This document shows, piece by piece, positions 1 to 12,500 of a stretch of 64,000 bases of DNA. The notes beneath the pieces are model-generated. The model was not told the DNA's origin and ran no database searches. It was given only the letters and a program-made list of their open reading frames with translations. The number at the start of each line of letters is the position of its first letter. Positions within the stretch are counted from its first letter, which is position 1. Source of the DNA: Yamagishiella unicocca (taxonomy: Eukaryota > Chlorophyta > Chlorophyceae > Chlamydomonadales > Volvocaceae); assembly GCA_003116995.1 (NCBI GenBank), contig BDSL01000045.1:124001-188000 (forward strand), given 5' to 3'. A program made the translations under genes and the position numbers.

Positions 1-404
1 CCCAGAGAGAAGAGACATAAACTCCGTAACGCCCCCACCATCACACGGAGCGGTGCAGTCACGACACACTGCAAAGTACCGAATTAGAGAAAGAGAGACA
101 CAAAGAGCGGCGCGGAACGGGAAGTGCACAAATAACGACGAAGGCGGCCTGGCGGCGCCAGCACAACCACTACCGATGGGCGCCGGCGCCTTCCCCCGCA
201 GTTCTTCACGCCCGCGCGTGCCAGCAAAACCTTGCCCGCCTGTGGCCGCGGCCCCGCGGAAAAGAAGCGCCCGAGCCACCTCCCAGCCCACAGCTTGCCG
301 GCCGGCCAGCAAAACTGTCAATGTGGTCAAAAAGCGTCGCGATTACCAACCACACACGTCATCATCACCGCCGCCACAACTCGTCGTGCCGCCGCTAATT
401 AGCA

Positions 405-517
405 TCAGTAGCTGCTTAGCGGCGCCGCTCCTTTTGCGGCGCTAGCTTCTTAGCGGTGCTAGCTGCTTAACGGCGCCGCTCCTTCTGCGGCGCTAGCTGC
501 TTAGCGGCGCTGCTGGT
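405..517. repeat. GCGGCGC-rich repeat spanning the synaptotagmin stop codon
   Basis: Units of about 17 and 34 bp built on AGCTGCTTAGCGGCGC, some carrying the palindrome AGCGGCGCCGCT, repeat three to four times. The right-hand unit encodes the last residues and the TAA stop (501-503) of the minus-strand synaptotagmin gene. The other units lie in its 3' flank. Confidence 0.7.
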
Positions 518-3500
518 CCTTGGACAAATGGCACGTCTGCCACATGATGTTGAGCTCGATGTAGCCCCGCTCCGCGTCCTGCAGCGACCAGGTCTCCTTG
601 ATGCGCCCGTTGCGGGCAACATCCTCCACGTGGATCAGCACCTTGCCCACGAGCGCGTCCTTGTCCTGCGGGAGCGGGGCGAGTGGGTGGGGGCGGGGGA
701 GGAGCAGGTCGGGGGCTGGGTGGCGGGAACACGACGAGAGAGGCAGGCGGGTAGGAGGTGCGGGGCGCTGGCAGGATCCAGGCGCTGGCAGGATCCAGGT
801 GCTGGCAGGATCCAGGCGCTGGCAGGATCCAGGCGCTGGCAGGATCCAGGTGCTGGCAGGATCCAGGCGCTGGCAGGATCCAGGCGCTGGCAGGATCCAG
901 GTGCTGGCAGGATCCAGGTGCTGGCAGGATCCAGGCGCTGGCAGGATCCGGGCGCTGGCAGGATCCGGGCGCTGGCAGGATCCGGGCGCGCGGCTGCTTC
1001 CATGCATTCACTTAACCGAGGATAAGGCACCGGTAGGAGGAGGCATGGCAAGGATGGCATGTCGTGGCACCGGATCCGGCTCTGAAGAGGCGAACACCCT
1101 CCAGCGCCACGATCGCCACTCGGGCCTCTGTTCGCTTCACCCGGGGACGCCGCACGCAGCCGTGTGCAAGCCGCAGGCGCACAGCCACAGCCACAGCCAC
1201 ACAGCCACATACATGCACAAACACACATACACACCCCGCTCCCTGCCCCGCTCGCACCTCCTTCTTGCGGAAGAGCGAGCCCACCAGGTTCCCCAGCATG
1301 CCCGTCTTGTTGTAGATCTGGATGTGCAGCTCCGAGGTGCAGGGGATGAGCACGAAGTCGAACTTGTCGCCCCAGCGGGGGGAGGTCTCGTTCACGATGG
1401 TGCTGCTGGTCTGCGGGGCGGGACGGACGGGAACGCGATGACGTGTCAGGATGACGTGGCAGGATAGCATGGGATATATGAGGGTCGGGATTCGGGGAGG
1501 GAGGGAAGCGAATAGGGAGGGAGGGAAGCCGAGCAGCACAGGGGTCAGGCGAATGGGTCACGCCAAGAGGGTAGCGGTGGTGTAGCGGCCTGACGGCCGC
1601 AACCATCACCCAGCGGACCAGGGTGGCCACGTCCCCACCTCTTCTCACGCCCTCCCTCCCCCCCCCCTGTCCCCACCTGCTCCTCGTCCTTCTCGTCGTT
1701 CGTGACAATCATGCGCACGTAGGTCGCCAGATCCTTGGCGCCCTCGGGGGCCAGGTCCACGCAGCGGATCAGCTGCACCGTCAGCACGCCCTGCGGGGTT
1801 CGGGTGATTGGGCGGTTGGGGTCAGGTAACGATCAACCGGTGCCGGTGCCGGGAGGAAGGGGAGTCCAGGTGGACGCAGGCGAGGGCCGACTGCTGCAGG
1901 GGGGGCCCCACATGCGTGGTGCGCGGAGGCGAGGTTGTGCGGGGATGTGTGGTGTGTAGTACTGAGACGGAACATCGAGGCGCTGCGCCCCACGCCCCGC
2001 TTCGGATCTGGCTAAGCATGCGTTCCCGCTTCCACATGACAACACATGCGGTCCCCCTGTCCGGCGCTGCGGCTCACATATGACAACTTGGAGCTGGTGC
2101 CGCCGCCGCTGTCTAGCATCGCCAGCGTGCGGCCCGGAGGCGGCGGGAACATGCTGAGGTAGGGGTCGCGCGTCTTGGACTTCTCCTCCTTCTCCTGGTT
2201 CACGTCGTCGTACTCGGGCTTGTTGAACCGCACGAACTCGACCTGTACGACAGGAGGAGCGCGGGAGCGCGCGGCGCGGGGCGGAGGGGGGAGAAAGAAG
2301 GGGCGGAAGAGGGGGGTGGGTTCGGTGCAGAAGCAGCCGCGTAGTGCCGTAAGCACCGCGTCATGCCACTCAAGAGGCCCCCGCGTGACAGACGCAAGGC
2401 TCGGCAGGGGCTCGCCGGAGCGCGCGGCCCCCTACCCCCCTCAGTGCCGTAAATCACGTCGTCCCTTCTCTCCTCCAGTTTCGCGTCAAGGGATTGTTCC
2501 CCACCCCACCGTCAGCGGTGCGAAGGCGCGTACTGTGGCGTTCCCACACAGCCTGCAGCCCCCTCCCTCATTGAGTTCCCTCACAACCCCTCATCGGCAG
2601 GTTATCATGGGTTGAGTACGAGGCGGTCCGCTCGGCGGCAACCCACCTTGAAGTAGATGGTGCCCGCGTCGTCCTTCGGGTCGTCGAAAGCTACGCCGCT
2701 GTAGCCTCGGCCCATGGAGTTCATCTTGGACATGGTGGAGCCGCGGCCGCCGAAATCCACCTCCGAAACCGCGGGGATCGCTGCCACCGGCACGGATGCC
2801 TCCTTCTTGGACTTCTTGCGCGCGAAGAGGCGGTTCAGCAGCGAGGGGTTCTTCGGGGGCGGGGCCGCCGCGGCGGTGATGGACGGTGGCCTGGCCACGG
2901 TGGAGGAGCTGCGGGACGCAGCGGACTGCGGGGGCAGGGAGGGGGAGGGGAGGGAGGGAGGGAGGGGTCAGGAGGGATGGGAAGGTGGGGGAGGGGGCAG
3001 GGTTTGTAGGGGCGCCAATGGCCGCGGTCTTCCACGGGGTCGGATCTGGCGCTGTCCTGTCCTCGGAGTAGTCCGCGCTGGCTATGGCTCCGGAACCAGG
3101 TATCGTTGCCTGGACGCATGACGGTTTTGCCGCCCCCACAGTAGGAGGATGAGAATGAGGATGAGGACGAGGGGAGGAGGAGGACAGGGAGGGGGAGGCC
3201 GCTCCGAGCAGGTGCCGACCCATACCGATGCCTGCTCCTGCAGGAGCCCTCTGTCGCGCTGCCGCCTGGTGGCCCCTACCTTGGCGCCCTTCTTGGGCAC
3301 CTTGCGCAGCGTCATCTTCATCTGTTTGCCGTTCTCCATGTCCAGGAAGTCCGCCTTCTGCGCTCAGGGCGGCAAGGCACGGCAGGGCAGCACAGCAGCC
3401 GGGGCCGGGGAGTAACGGGACATGCCAGCTGCGCTATCGAGTGAAACACGCCATGAAAATGCGGCCACGTGGATAAGCGGGTTACTACGGCCGCCCAAAG

Positions 3501-6500
3501 CCCCTGCGCTCTTCCGGCCGATTTCAGGGGAACTCCCCCATCCCAAAACATACACATAGACTAAGACATTTATTTTCCCCCGTTTCGATTCCCGGTTACA
3601 TCTACCCATCATACATCCACGCATGGACCCGCCGCAGCCCCCTCGCCCCCCCGCACCCACCGTGAACTCGGTGACGTCCTTGCCCGTGACCGGGTCCGTC
3701 ACGATGCCCGTGACCTCCCCGAACGGCACCAGCACCTCCGACAGCAACGTGTCGTTCCAGCCCATGTCGTCGTTGTAGACGCTGATGCGCAACACGTCGT
3801 TCTCGAAGGAGTCGACCTGGGGCCGGGGACAGGGCGGGACGGACACACGGGAGGATCATGGGGGATCATCAAGGACAATGGATTCGTCGCGTTTCCGCTT
3901 AGATAGGAGAGAACGGCGGCACGGCACGACACGACAGCAGCGGCAGAACGCGAAAGGTAAGCAACACGGAGTGCCCTCCGAGAGGACCCTCATACCGCAT
4001 CAAGCCGCATCAAGCCACATCAAGCCACAGAATGCCACAGAATGCCGCATAATGCCATAGGCCCGTCCTCCTAATGTTGGCCTCGTGCGGCATTCCCCGC
4101 AACCGCTCTACCACTCACGATGAGCGCGAATTCCTCCTCGAACACCGGGTTGCGGTTGTTCATGACGGTGCGGGTCTGCTTGTAGCGGCCCGGCCGGACC
4201 TCCATCTTGCAGTACAGGTCGTCGCCGCCCCGGGCGCCCTCGATGCGCTGGAGGATCACCTGGGCAGCGGGGAGGCGGCGTGGCGGGGCAGCGGTCGAGA
4301 GAAGGGAGAGGAGGGTGGTGGCGGTGGGGTGTGAGGGTGTGGGGACACTGCTGCCGCTACTGACCGCTACTGACGCTGGCGCTGCTGCTGCCGCAAAGCC
4401 AACGCCGTGTCTTTATACACATCATGGGGCTCGAAAGTTTGCTCGCTTAAGCGATGGTTCCAATCCGACGCCAACGACGACGAAAGGATAGAGCCCCCGG
4501 CAGCTGTGCGGCCCCTGGGCCCGCTGCCGCCGCTGCTGCTGCACGCACCCGCAGTGCGCCCACTGGTGGGTCGGGCAGTCCGAACTTGGGCATGATGGGG
4601 AAGGCCGCCGCGTTGGGCAGCACCAGACCCAGCCCGGGCACCAGCGGCTTGTTGAGGAAGGGCAGTGTCACCGGCTCCAGAACCACCTGACGAGGGGAGA
4701 GGGGCAGATGGGATCAGGTGGGGAGGAGGGGCGCGGGAGGCTCGGACGACGACGGGGGCCACAGCCCCAACTGGACATTGGGAAGGTTTGTGTTTTTCGA
4801 GCGGCACGCGGTGGTTGCTGGGGGCAGTGGGTGGTGCGGGGTCATTTACGTCGTGCTAGCGTTGCCTGGCGCAGCACCGCAACGATAACAAAAGAAAGGC
4901 GGCGGAGGGGGGTCGTCGTGATGTGTTTTCTCCCCCATCCCCCCTCCCTCCGTCCCCCCCGGGGGGGGGGGGTGTGACGTCCGCGCCCTCGCGCACCTTC
5001 ATGGCGCCGTAGATGATCTGCGGGATGAAGGGCAGCGCCATGATGTCGACGCCCTTGATGAGCTTGAGCGAGAAGTCCACGATGGGCACCCGCAGCAGCG
5101 AGATGCTCACACCGCCCAGGCAGGGGAACTTCTCCACCAGCGGCCGCAGCAGCACGCGGATGTCGGCCTGGGGGGGGAGGGAGGGAGGGGGAGGAGCGGG
5201 GCAGTGGGGGGGTTCGAGGAAGACCCGTGGATGCGGGGCGGGGGGGGAGGGGAAACACAGACGGTAAAAGCTTGGGGGTCATGGAGTGTGGGGGACACGT
5301 GGGTGCATGTGCGCTGTCTGGTAACCACGGCGCTTGTGTACGGCAAAGGTGCGTGCCCCCGTGCAGCCGACCGCAGCCGACCCGCTGGGAGAGCCACCCA
5401 CAGCTGCAGCCCCGACATGACACGCGTCGAGTACCCACACCGGACAAGCAGAGGAGTCAAGGAACGGGACCCCGGGTGGTGATCGGGAAATAAGCATCTG
5501 GTTGCACGCATCGGAAAAGGAAAGCATGGATGCGAGTGTGCGTGACGTGGACTCGGGGCGGGGGCTCTCAGGAGGCGCCGCCGTGTAGACGTACGATAAC
5601 CCCTCCTCGCCTATACCACCTTTCCGCTGCTCTCCCCCCCCCCTCTACACAGCCACGACGGGACGCCTCCACAGGTTTGTCGGTAGTCCGTCCCAGTGCT
5701 CCAGCATGCGCCCACAAACTAGGCGCCAACTATCCTGTCCTTTTCGCGTCAACGGTTTTTATGCCAACCCCCTGATGCATGGCAACCACAGGGCCCTCTC
5801 GCCCACAAGGGAACACATGTAGCGACCCCTCCGTCTTGTTTCCGATCTGACGTGGCTTGACGTCACGCGCATACTCTGGGGAATCGCGGCAGTGCTGCTC
5901 CGCCGCCTTACACCGTCCAGACGACTCCCTACCATGATCAGTTGCCTGGGACCGATAGAGATTCGTGCCGCCGCAGTCGTAACAACAGAAGCGCGCGAGT
6001 ATAGGGCCCTCCCCTCCCTTGCCTCCCTCCCTTGCCTCCCTCCCTTGCCTCCGTCCCTTGCTGCCCCCCACCTTGAAGCTGATGTTGGCCAGCTGCAGCG
6101 GCACGATCAGGCGCAGGCGGCCGAAGCGCAGGATCACGTTGACGTCGAACTGAGGGCGGCAGCGGGGGGAGGGGAGGGCCGCGTCAGGGTGCGCTGTGCG
6201 GCGTCCGGTGTTGCCACAAACCAGCGCTGGGGCAGCACCAACGCTGCGTTGCGCTGCATTGTCCTGACATCGCGTTGCGCTGCTTTCGCGGTGCATCGTG
6301 TTGAGCTGTTACCCTTCTTGAGTTGGTTGTGTCATACTCCCGACCGCGACTGCGACAGCCGCTCTCTCCCCCACCGCCCGCTCGCAGACCCACACAACAG
6401 CCCGTAAACGGTTTTCATGCGCGGCCCCCCCCCCCGCAGCAGTATCCTGCTCTTTTCTGTAAAACCCCCCCCCCGCCCCCGCGCGCACCGTCGCCTGGCT

Positions 6501-8655
6501 GCCCCAGCTGGCGCTCGTCTCCAGCAGCACCTCGTCGTCCGCGGTGGGCACCACCCGCATGCCGCCGATGCGCGGCGCCACGTCGCCCACCGTGAAGAGC
6601 TTGTCGTGCAGCCAGGGGTTGGTCTTCAGGTCGACCTTGCCGTGGCGCAGGCTGTTGGGGCCCAGGAAGATGTCCTCCACGAACGCAAACTGAGGCGCGG
6701 GGGGGGGAGGGGAGGGGAAGGGGAGGGGTTAGGGGGTTAGGGGGTTAGGACTGGTAAGGCGGAATGAAGCCCCCCGGGCACCCCTTCCTGCCCCTGTGGC
6801 ACCAGCCTGACCGACACCGCCGCGTCCGTCGCTCACGGTGCTCGTGGTCATCACGGGGGGGCTCTGAGGAGACTCCTTCCCCGCCGTGTGGCCGCCACCT
6901 CCGTTCTGGTCGTCCTCGCCCTCCCGGTCACCCTCTCAGTCGCCCTCCCGGCCGCCCTCCCGGTCACCGTCCCGGCCGCCCTCCCGGTCGCCCTCCCGGT
7001 CGCCCTCTCGGCCGCCCTCCCGGCCGCCCTCCCGGCCGCCCTCCCGGTCACCGTCCCGGCCGCCCTCCCGGTCACCCTCTCAGTCGCCCTCCCGGCCGCC
7101 CTCCCGGTCGCCCTCCCGGCCGCCCTCTCGGCCGCCCTCCCGGTCACCGTCCCGGCCGCCCTCCCGGTCGCCCTCCCGGTCGCCCTCCCGGCCGCCCTCC
7201 CGGTCGCCCTCTCGGTCGCCCTCCCGGCCGCCCTCCCGGTCGCCCTCTCGGCCGCCCTCCCGGCCGCCCTCCCGGCCGCCCTCACCTTGTCGAAGACCTG
7301 CTTCTTGATCTGCGGGTACAGCACGGTGTTGTAGACGTCCCCTTGGATGATCAGGTCCAGGATGGCCTTGGTCATGGTGGGCCAGACGGTGGCAGTCAGG
7401 CGGTTGATCATGGCCACCTGGGGGGCGGGAGGAGGGAGGCGGAGGGGAGGGGGAGGAGGGTGAGGGGAGGAGGGGGGGACGGAGGGGGAGGCACGGGACG
7501 GCAAGGATGCCGGGGGAAGGGAGTCCGGGTGGCGGTATGTCGAGCTGGCGGGTGAGCTGGCTGGTGGGCGGCAGGAGCTGCACGTGCGAGTGGTAGCGCT
7601 GTGGATGCGTGGTGGGAGAGGACAGGTGATGCGACCCGGGCGGGGGGGCAGGGCGGCGTCGTCGGGAGCGAGGGACAGCGGGAGGAGGCGGCTGCCGTGG
7701 GGGGAGGTGGAGGCTGCCGTGGGGGGGAGGCGCTCCAAAGCGGTTCACGTGTTGGTGCCGCAGGGGCAGCCACGGTGGCGCGCCCACTGGTGATGGCTGG
7801 CTGGGGTCGCCAGCTGGCGCTGCCGTGCTACTCTCCGAGGGGGGTATGGCCGCCATCGCTACGGTAGGGTTCAAAACTGGTCGCGACAGTGATGCTCAGG
7901 GGAAGGCGCTGTTGGAATAAAGCCAAAGAAGCAAGATCGACTGCTGCGAACTGTGTGCAGGGGCCCCATGGGGGACGTCGTCCCACATCAGGTTTGGCGG
8001 GACTGCATATTGCAGCGGGATGTGCGGTGCGAGTACAGGGCAGGACCCAGGCCCTGCTGTGAACACATAGGTGCCGCGTTGGCTGTGTGGAATTCAAGGA
8101 TGGTAGCCGATTTTATCGTGGGGTTTGGAGGTGAAGGCTGCGAAAGGAGGTAGACAAAACGTAGTCCTGTCGCTGCCGGGGGAACGCAGGCCCACGGGCC
8201 CAGCCCAGTAGCCGTTGATGCGAACCACCGCAGACTCACCCGTTCGTAGTCAGGATCAGTAATCCATGGCTCCAGCAGCGGAATAGCATCGCGATATGCC
8301 GTCTTAACAAGGAGGCCATGGTCTGGCGCCGGGACTTTGTTGTCAGCGTCAACCTCCTCGCGCAGCAGGCGATAGCTCGTCGGCTTGTTCAGGCTGGAGA
8401 CAAGATATGGCCCAAGCTGCGCAGCGCAGGGAAACAAGGAAGCGTTAACACCAGTTCGACAAGCCGCAGTTCGATAGAATACGGACTTCACGGTCGACCT
8501 GCCACCGGCAAGGATCGAGTTCCCCGATAACAGACTAGCTAAAGCCTGGCGTAGCAGTGACACCGCGGCGATGCTTCAGCAACCGGACGTACCGACAAGC
8601 CCGCCAGGGTGCCGATACCCGTCACTATGGACGCTCCGATAAAAGGAAGCACCAT
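501..8655 (-). CDS. SYT: Plant-type synaptotagmin / extended synaptotagmin (TM-SMP-C2A-C2B)
   Basis: Predicted ER-plasma-membrane tether and lipid-transfer protein of 736 aa. Exons on the minus strand: 8655-8593, 8416-8240, 7417-7286, 6689-6489, 6149-6072, 5167-4997, 4686-4549, 4259-4119, 3816-3661, 3357-3280, 2925-2647, 2242-2078, 1790-1677, 1410-1258, 665-501. Exon 1 begins with ATG and encodes a Gly-rich hydrophobic anchor. It runs through exon 2 (GLSLGPYLVSS), like the plant SYT N-terminus. An SMP domain covers about residues 70-300 (LEPWITDPDYER, then MINRLTATVWPTMTKAI). C2A covers about 316-430 and C2B about 594-725. The C-terminal block (GKVLIHVEDV, GYIELNIMWQT) resembles the end of plant SYT1. 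The charged C2A-C2B linker of about 160 aa is longer than in plants. Several C2 loop Asp ligands look absent. Every intron is phase 0. The family call is firm; exact lipid specificity and calcium dependence are inference. Confidence 0.92.
765..1003. repeat. 17-bp minisatellite in synaptotagmin intron 14
   Basis: About 13 tandem copies of GCGCTGGCAGGATCCAG. Each contains GGATCC, with C/T variation at the second base and a GGATCCGGG variant in the last copies. It lies inside the intron 666-1257. Long open frames through it exist only because the repeat lacks stops. Confidence 0.95.
5210..5242 (+). repeat. Dispersed intronic repeat, family A, truncated copy
   Basis: Contains TTCGAGGAAGACCCGTGGAT. 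The same string is seen near 56320, reverse-complemented near 20495, and with changes near 13137 and 54981. It lies in the synaptotagmin intron 5168-6071, antisense to the gene. Confidence 0.75.
5700..5771 (-). repeat. Dispersed intronic repeat, family A, distal half
   Basis: Carries a CCAGCATGC start, then CTATCCTGTCC and a CGGTTTTTATGCC stretch. This layout is shared with 11151-11186 and 32517-32562 and is related to 20431-20510. The strand is set relative to the GAAGACCCG-bearing orientation. It lies in the synaptotagmin intron 5168-6071. Confidence 0.65.
6912..7284. repeat. 12-bp minisatellite in synaptotagmin intron 3
   Basis: About 30 copies of a 12-bp unit of the form CCCTCCCGGCCG, with GGTCG, GGTCA and TCTCGG variants. 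The array ends one base before the donor ACCTTGTC junction (exon end at 7286). On the minus strand the array is therefore the start of the intron 6690-7285. Its G-rich strand lies in the nascent transcript. Confidence 0.93.
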
Positions 8656-9527
8656 ATTTGCTTATTAGGCAAGCACTAAAACAACCTCTTGGCTTAGTTT
8701 AGGACTTGCAGACTTTGGACAGTTACTATGGTATCACGCTGATGAGCCAGGATTTAAAGCCTGCGCTCTAGCACAATGCTGGCTGCAGGTGCACGCTTTC
8801 ATTTGCATCAAGATGCCCGGGTATGCCTATCAAGGTCTGGAAACCGACGTCCGCCGTACGCCACCGGGTCGACCAACGCAGCGACGGCAACAAGACCGAC
8901 AGCAATATATGCATACTTCCCATGATATCACACCAGCCCAAAGCTAGATGACTTTGGACCGTTGATGGACTAGTCTCTTTCTGCCTCCGTGATACGTCTT
9001 TAAACCAGGCGACCTTGCAGTATGCTGCCCCGTACCATGGGGATTTCTTTCACATACCTATGTTTAATCATATCTTTAAACCACGCATGTGCGGTCACTT
9101 TCCGGCGGCACGACAGCGCAGCTGCTCAGCCTAAGCCCCCAGGCAAGAAGTATCAAAAAAACATTCACGCCTCATATTAGGAAACGCGTATGTAATTGAA
9201 CTCAGGACAATGCGATGCGCCGGCTGACAGCGACCCGCGGGCCTCAAGAGCACTAGGCCAACGATGCCAGGATGCACACCAGCAAACGCGCCTGCGCTGC
9301 TGGTCTCCCTCCACTGTCCTAATGACACCGGCATGGCCACAACATAATACGTGCGCGACACATTAGGTGACAAGCTACGAGGCCTTTTGAGGCCAGCCGC
9401 TGTCACCTACTACGCCAATCACGCCTTATGCTGTGACACCATTCCCGCAACCGCCTCTTCTCGTCCCGCAGGGACCGCAGCCTCGGGACTCCTCCGCTCC
9501 GACCCCGGGTTGCTGTCGTACGGCCTG
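8656..9527. promoter_or_regulatory. Divergent intergenic region between SYT and the LCAT-like gene
   Basis: These 872 bp separate two start codons on opposite strands. Base composition is more AT-rich than in the flanking genes. TTTAAACCA occurs twice, near 8999 and 9074. I see no coding signal here and could not place a transcription start. Confidence 0.5.
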
Positions 9528-12500
9528 ATGTCCCGCCTTTCGCACCTGCCGCAGCCGCTTCCAGTCACCCTCGCATGGGCCCTGCACATCGGGCCAGCCA
9601 GCGAACCGCACCAGCATACGATAGCTGCAGATACAGTCCCTACGCAGGCTCGGGTCGACACGCGCGCTGGAGGGTCCCAAAGGGGAGCACTGATACCCGG
9701 GGATGCAACGGGACCAGCAGGAAGTGCAGGGCGGGGGGAAGGACCCACGGCAGGGTCGTTGGAAGCGACAGCCGGGGAGACCAACCGTCGTCCGCGGCCC
9801 GACCCCCTTGAAGAGTTCGGTTTGGAGGGCGCAGGCGGCGGCGCCTGCTACGACGAGGCCGCCGAGGGGCGTGCTGAGGCAAGCGCAGGAGCCGCCCATG
9901 CGGCTTCTGCGGCTGCTGCGGCTTCTGCGGCTGGGTCGTCATCGCGGCCCCCGGTCATCTACTTGCCGCCGCTGACGGGCACTGAGCTGTTGGCCCGACT
10001 AGAGGACAAGTGGGTGCCGGGCGGCTGCTGGGGTGTGGCGGCTGCTGGGGTGTGGCGGCTGCTGGGGTGTGGCGGCTGCTGGGGGATGCATTGTGCAGGT
10101 AGCCAAAGGGGATGCCAAAAACGGGGGAGGGGCAAGTGGTGAACGGCAGGGCGCACGCGGCACTACTGCCGTCTGTTGGTTGCCTCTTGCGTTTCATCCC
10201 AGTCGTCGGTCGACAGCTCGGAAGTGCTGCAAGCTGCGGCAGGAGCTCCACTGAAACGGGCGTCCCGTTCTGCGCCGCCGTCCTTACCTTGCAAGTCCCG
10301 ACACCAACCGCTGTAAGCGAGCGACGTCGGTTAAGCAGATGCGGGGTGGGTCCCTCAGGGGTCCCTCATGGCGCTACTCCGCCCAGCTCGTTCGCCGAAA
10401 CGTCGGCTTGCCTACCGTGCCTGATTGACCGGCCGGCTGTTCATTTGACGCCGAGTTCGCCACGGCCGGAACAGCGCAGGACCGGCAGATGCCCCAAACC
10501 TGCGAGGATGTGTGCGCCTGCGTCTAAACTGCTCATCCCGCGCTTTCCGCGTGCTGCACAGGTTACCTCACATCTCCTTCTTCTCTCGCCAGTGACCGCT
10601 GGCTACCAGTGCACCCGCCTTACCAGCCCGGTTTTGATCCCCCCCCTACCAGCCCGGTTTTGCAACCCCCCCTTACCATCCACTCGTGCAATGCTTGGCG
10701 GTAGCCCCCGGGCTTCCCTCCTCTGTGGGGTTCGCCGGTTTGACCTCTCCCCCGCCCCGCCCCGCAGGCCCTCCTCGCCGCACTGGTGGTGCCCCCGCCG
10801 CACCGCCGGCTGGTTCAGGCTGTGGCTCAGCCTGGCCTCGCTGCTGCCCTGGAACTTCCCCTGCAACGCCGACAACCTCAGGTGGGGGGGCGACGACAAC
10901 CCTAGGGGGGTGAGGGGGGAGGCAGCCGGCAGCAGGCCGGGGCCAGCCGGGGAAGGCAGCCGGGCGCGGAGCGGCGGGGGGGTGCAGGGAGCCGGGGCCG
11001 CAAGCTAAAGGCAGCTGGTCATTCGCGCGATTACTTTTACCTGAAACCCTAAAACCCGTTCCCCCGCCCAAACCACCGCATGCAAACCCACTTCCCTAGC
11101 CCCACGATCCTCCTCCCTCGCAGCTTGCCGCCCCCCCCCCGCCATCCGCCCCACTATCCTGTCCCGTCGCGTAAACCGGTTTTTACACACACACACACAC
11201 ACACACACCCGCCATGGATTTCCTCGCTCCCCCCCGTCAGGCTGGTCCCCGGGGGACCCGGAGGCGTCGCGGCTCCGCCCCCTGGCGTCGACGTGCGGGT
11301 GGGACCCACCCTGGAGCCGGAGCACGGCGACCCTCAGGGCGACGCCGCCGGCCTGAGGCCCTGGAGCGCCGTGGCCCGGCAGCTGCGGCAGATGGGCTGG
11401 AGTGACGAGCTGCTCGACTCGCACGCGTACGACTGGAGGTAGGGTGGGCTGCAGCGGAGGAAGGGACGAGCGCGCAAGGCAGGCGCGGAGCGGGGGCAGA
11501 GGGGAAACCCGTGAACCGGAATCGGAACTGGGAGGAGAAGCATGTCAGGAGTTTACAGGATGGCGCGGCGGCCGCGGGGAGTGAGGGCGTGTGTACGCAC
11601 GGGGAAGCGCTGAGCAGCGAGCAGGGTGTGCGTGCAGCACCGGTATCTGTGTTGCTCCGAGCCAGGGCCTTGCAGCATGTCACGAGCACGGTGCCGCTCA
11701 GCTGTTTGTGCCTCTTGCCCGGCGCACCCGCGATTCCTACATGACGCAGCGACCACCTGCCAACCCCCGAGTCCCGCTCCGCGCCCCGCCCCCCGCGCTC
11801 CTCCTCGCCAGACCATCCAGCGCGATCCACAGGACCGTAACCCATGCCAACCCCGTAACGCCAAACGCCACCCGGACTCCTGACCCTCTCACCCTCTCAC
11901 CCCCGCACCCCCTCGGCCCCGCACCCCCAACACCGCACATTCACCGACCCTGCGTCCCCCCCCAGGCTCAGCCCGCCCGAGTGGCGGCAGCCCGGCGGCA
12001 GCTTCCGGCAGCTGCGCGCGGCCATCGAGGCCAAGGTGGCGGCCAGCGGCCGGCGGGTTGTGCTGCTGGGTCTCAGCCTGGGCGCCAGCTACGCAGCCAG
12101 CTTCTTGTCGTCCGAGCTAGTGGACGCTGAGTGGAAGGAGCGGCACGTGGAGCGACTGGTGTCCATATCAGGCAAGTAATCAGAGGGGAGGAAGCCTGAG
12201 GTGGGGGAGAGGAAGCGTGAGGTGGGGAGGAGGAAGTCTGAGGCGGGGAGGAGGAGCCTTCCACGCCCGCCGGGTGGCTGCTGCTGCTGCGAGGTGAAGC
12301 GGCGGTTGTCAGCTGTTGCATGCGCAGCGAAGACGTGGAGGCGGCTGGGATACATGCAGATGAGGGCAGCTCCGGGGATGACGGGCAGCGCGCACGGACC
12401 AGCCCGGACCTTGCGCACCGTGTACCGGTCGGCTGCCTGGTACAGGACCATACCTACGTCCGGGCCGCCTAACCACCTAGCCACCTAGCCACCTAGCCAC

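Noticed and set aside
635..1708. Long minus-strand frame (about 357 codons) across the left end
   Set aside because: It reads through introns and the 17-bp minisatellite. The real exons of the synaptotagmin gene in this stretch use other frames and clean splice sites.
6851..7738. RAAGRAAERATGR-type repetitive protein on the minus strand, and PSRSPSRP-type on the plus strand
   Set aside because: These are translations of the stop-free 12-bp intronic minisatellite. Only the VAMINRLTATVWP exon (7286-7417) is real.
9351..9527. Extension of the LCAT-like protein upstream of 9528
   Set aside because: The frame is open, but it begins with GTG and has no ATG. The first ATG in frame is at 9528. An upstream exon remains possible.
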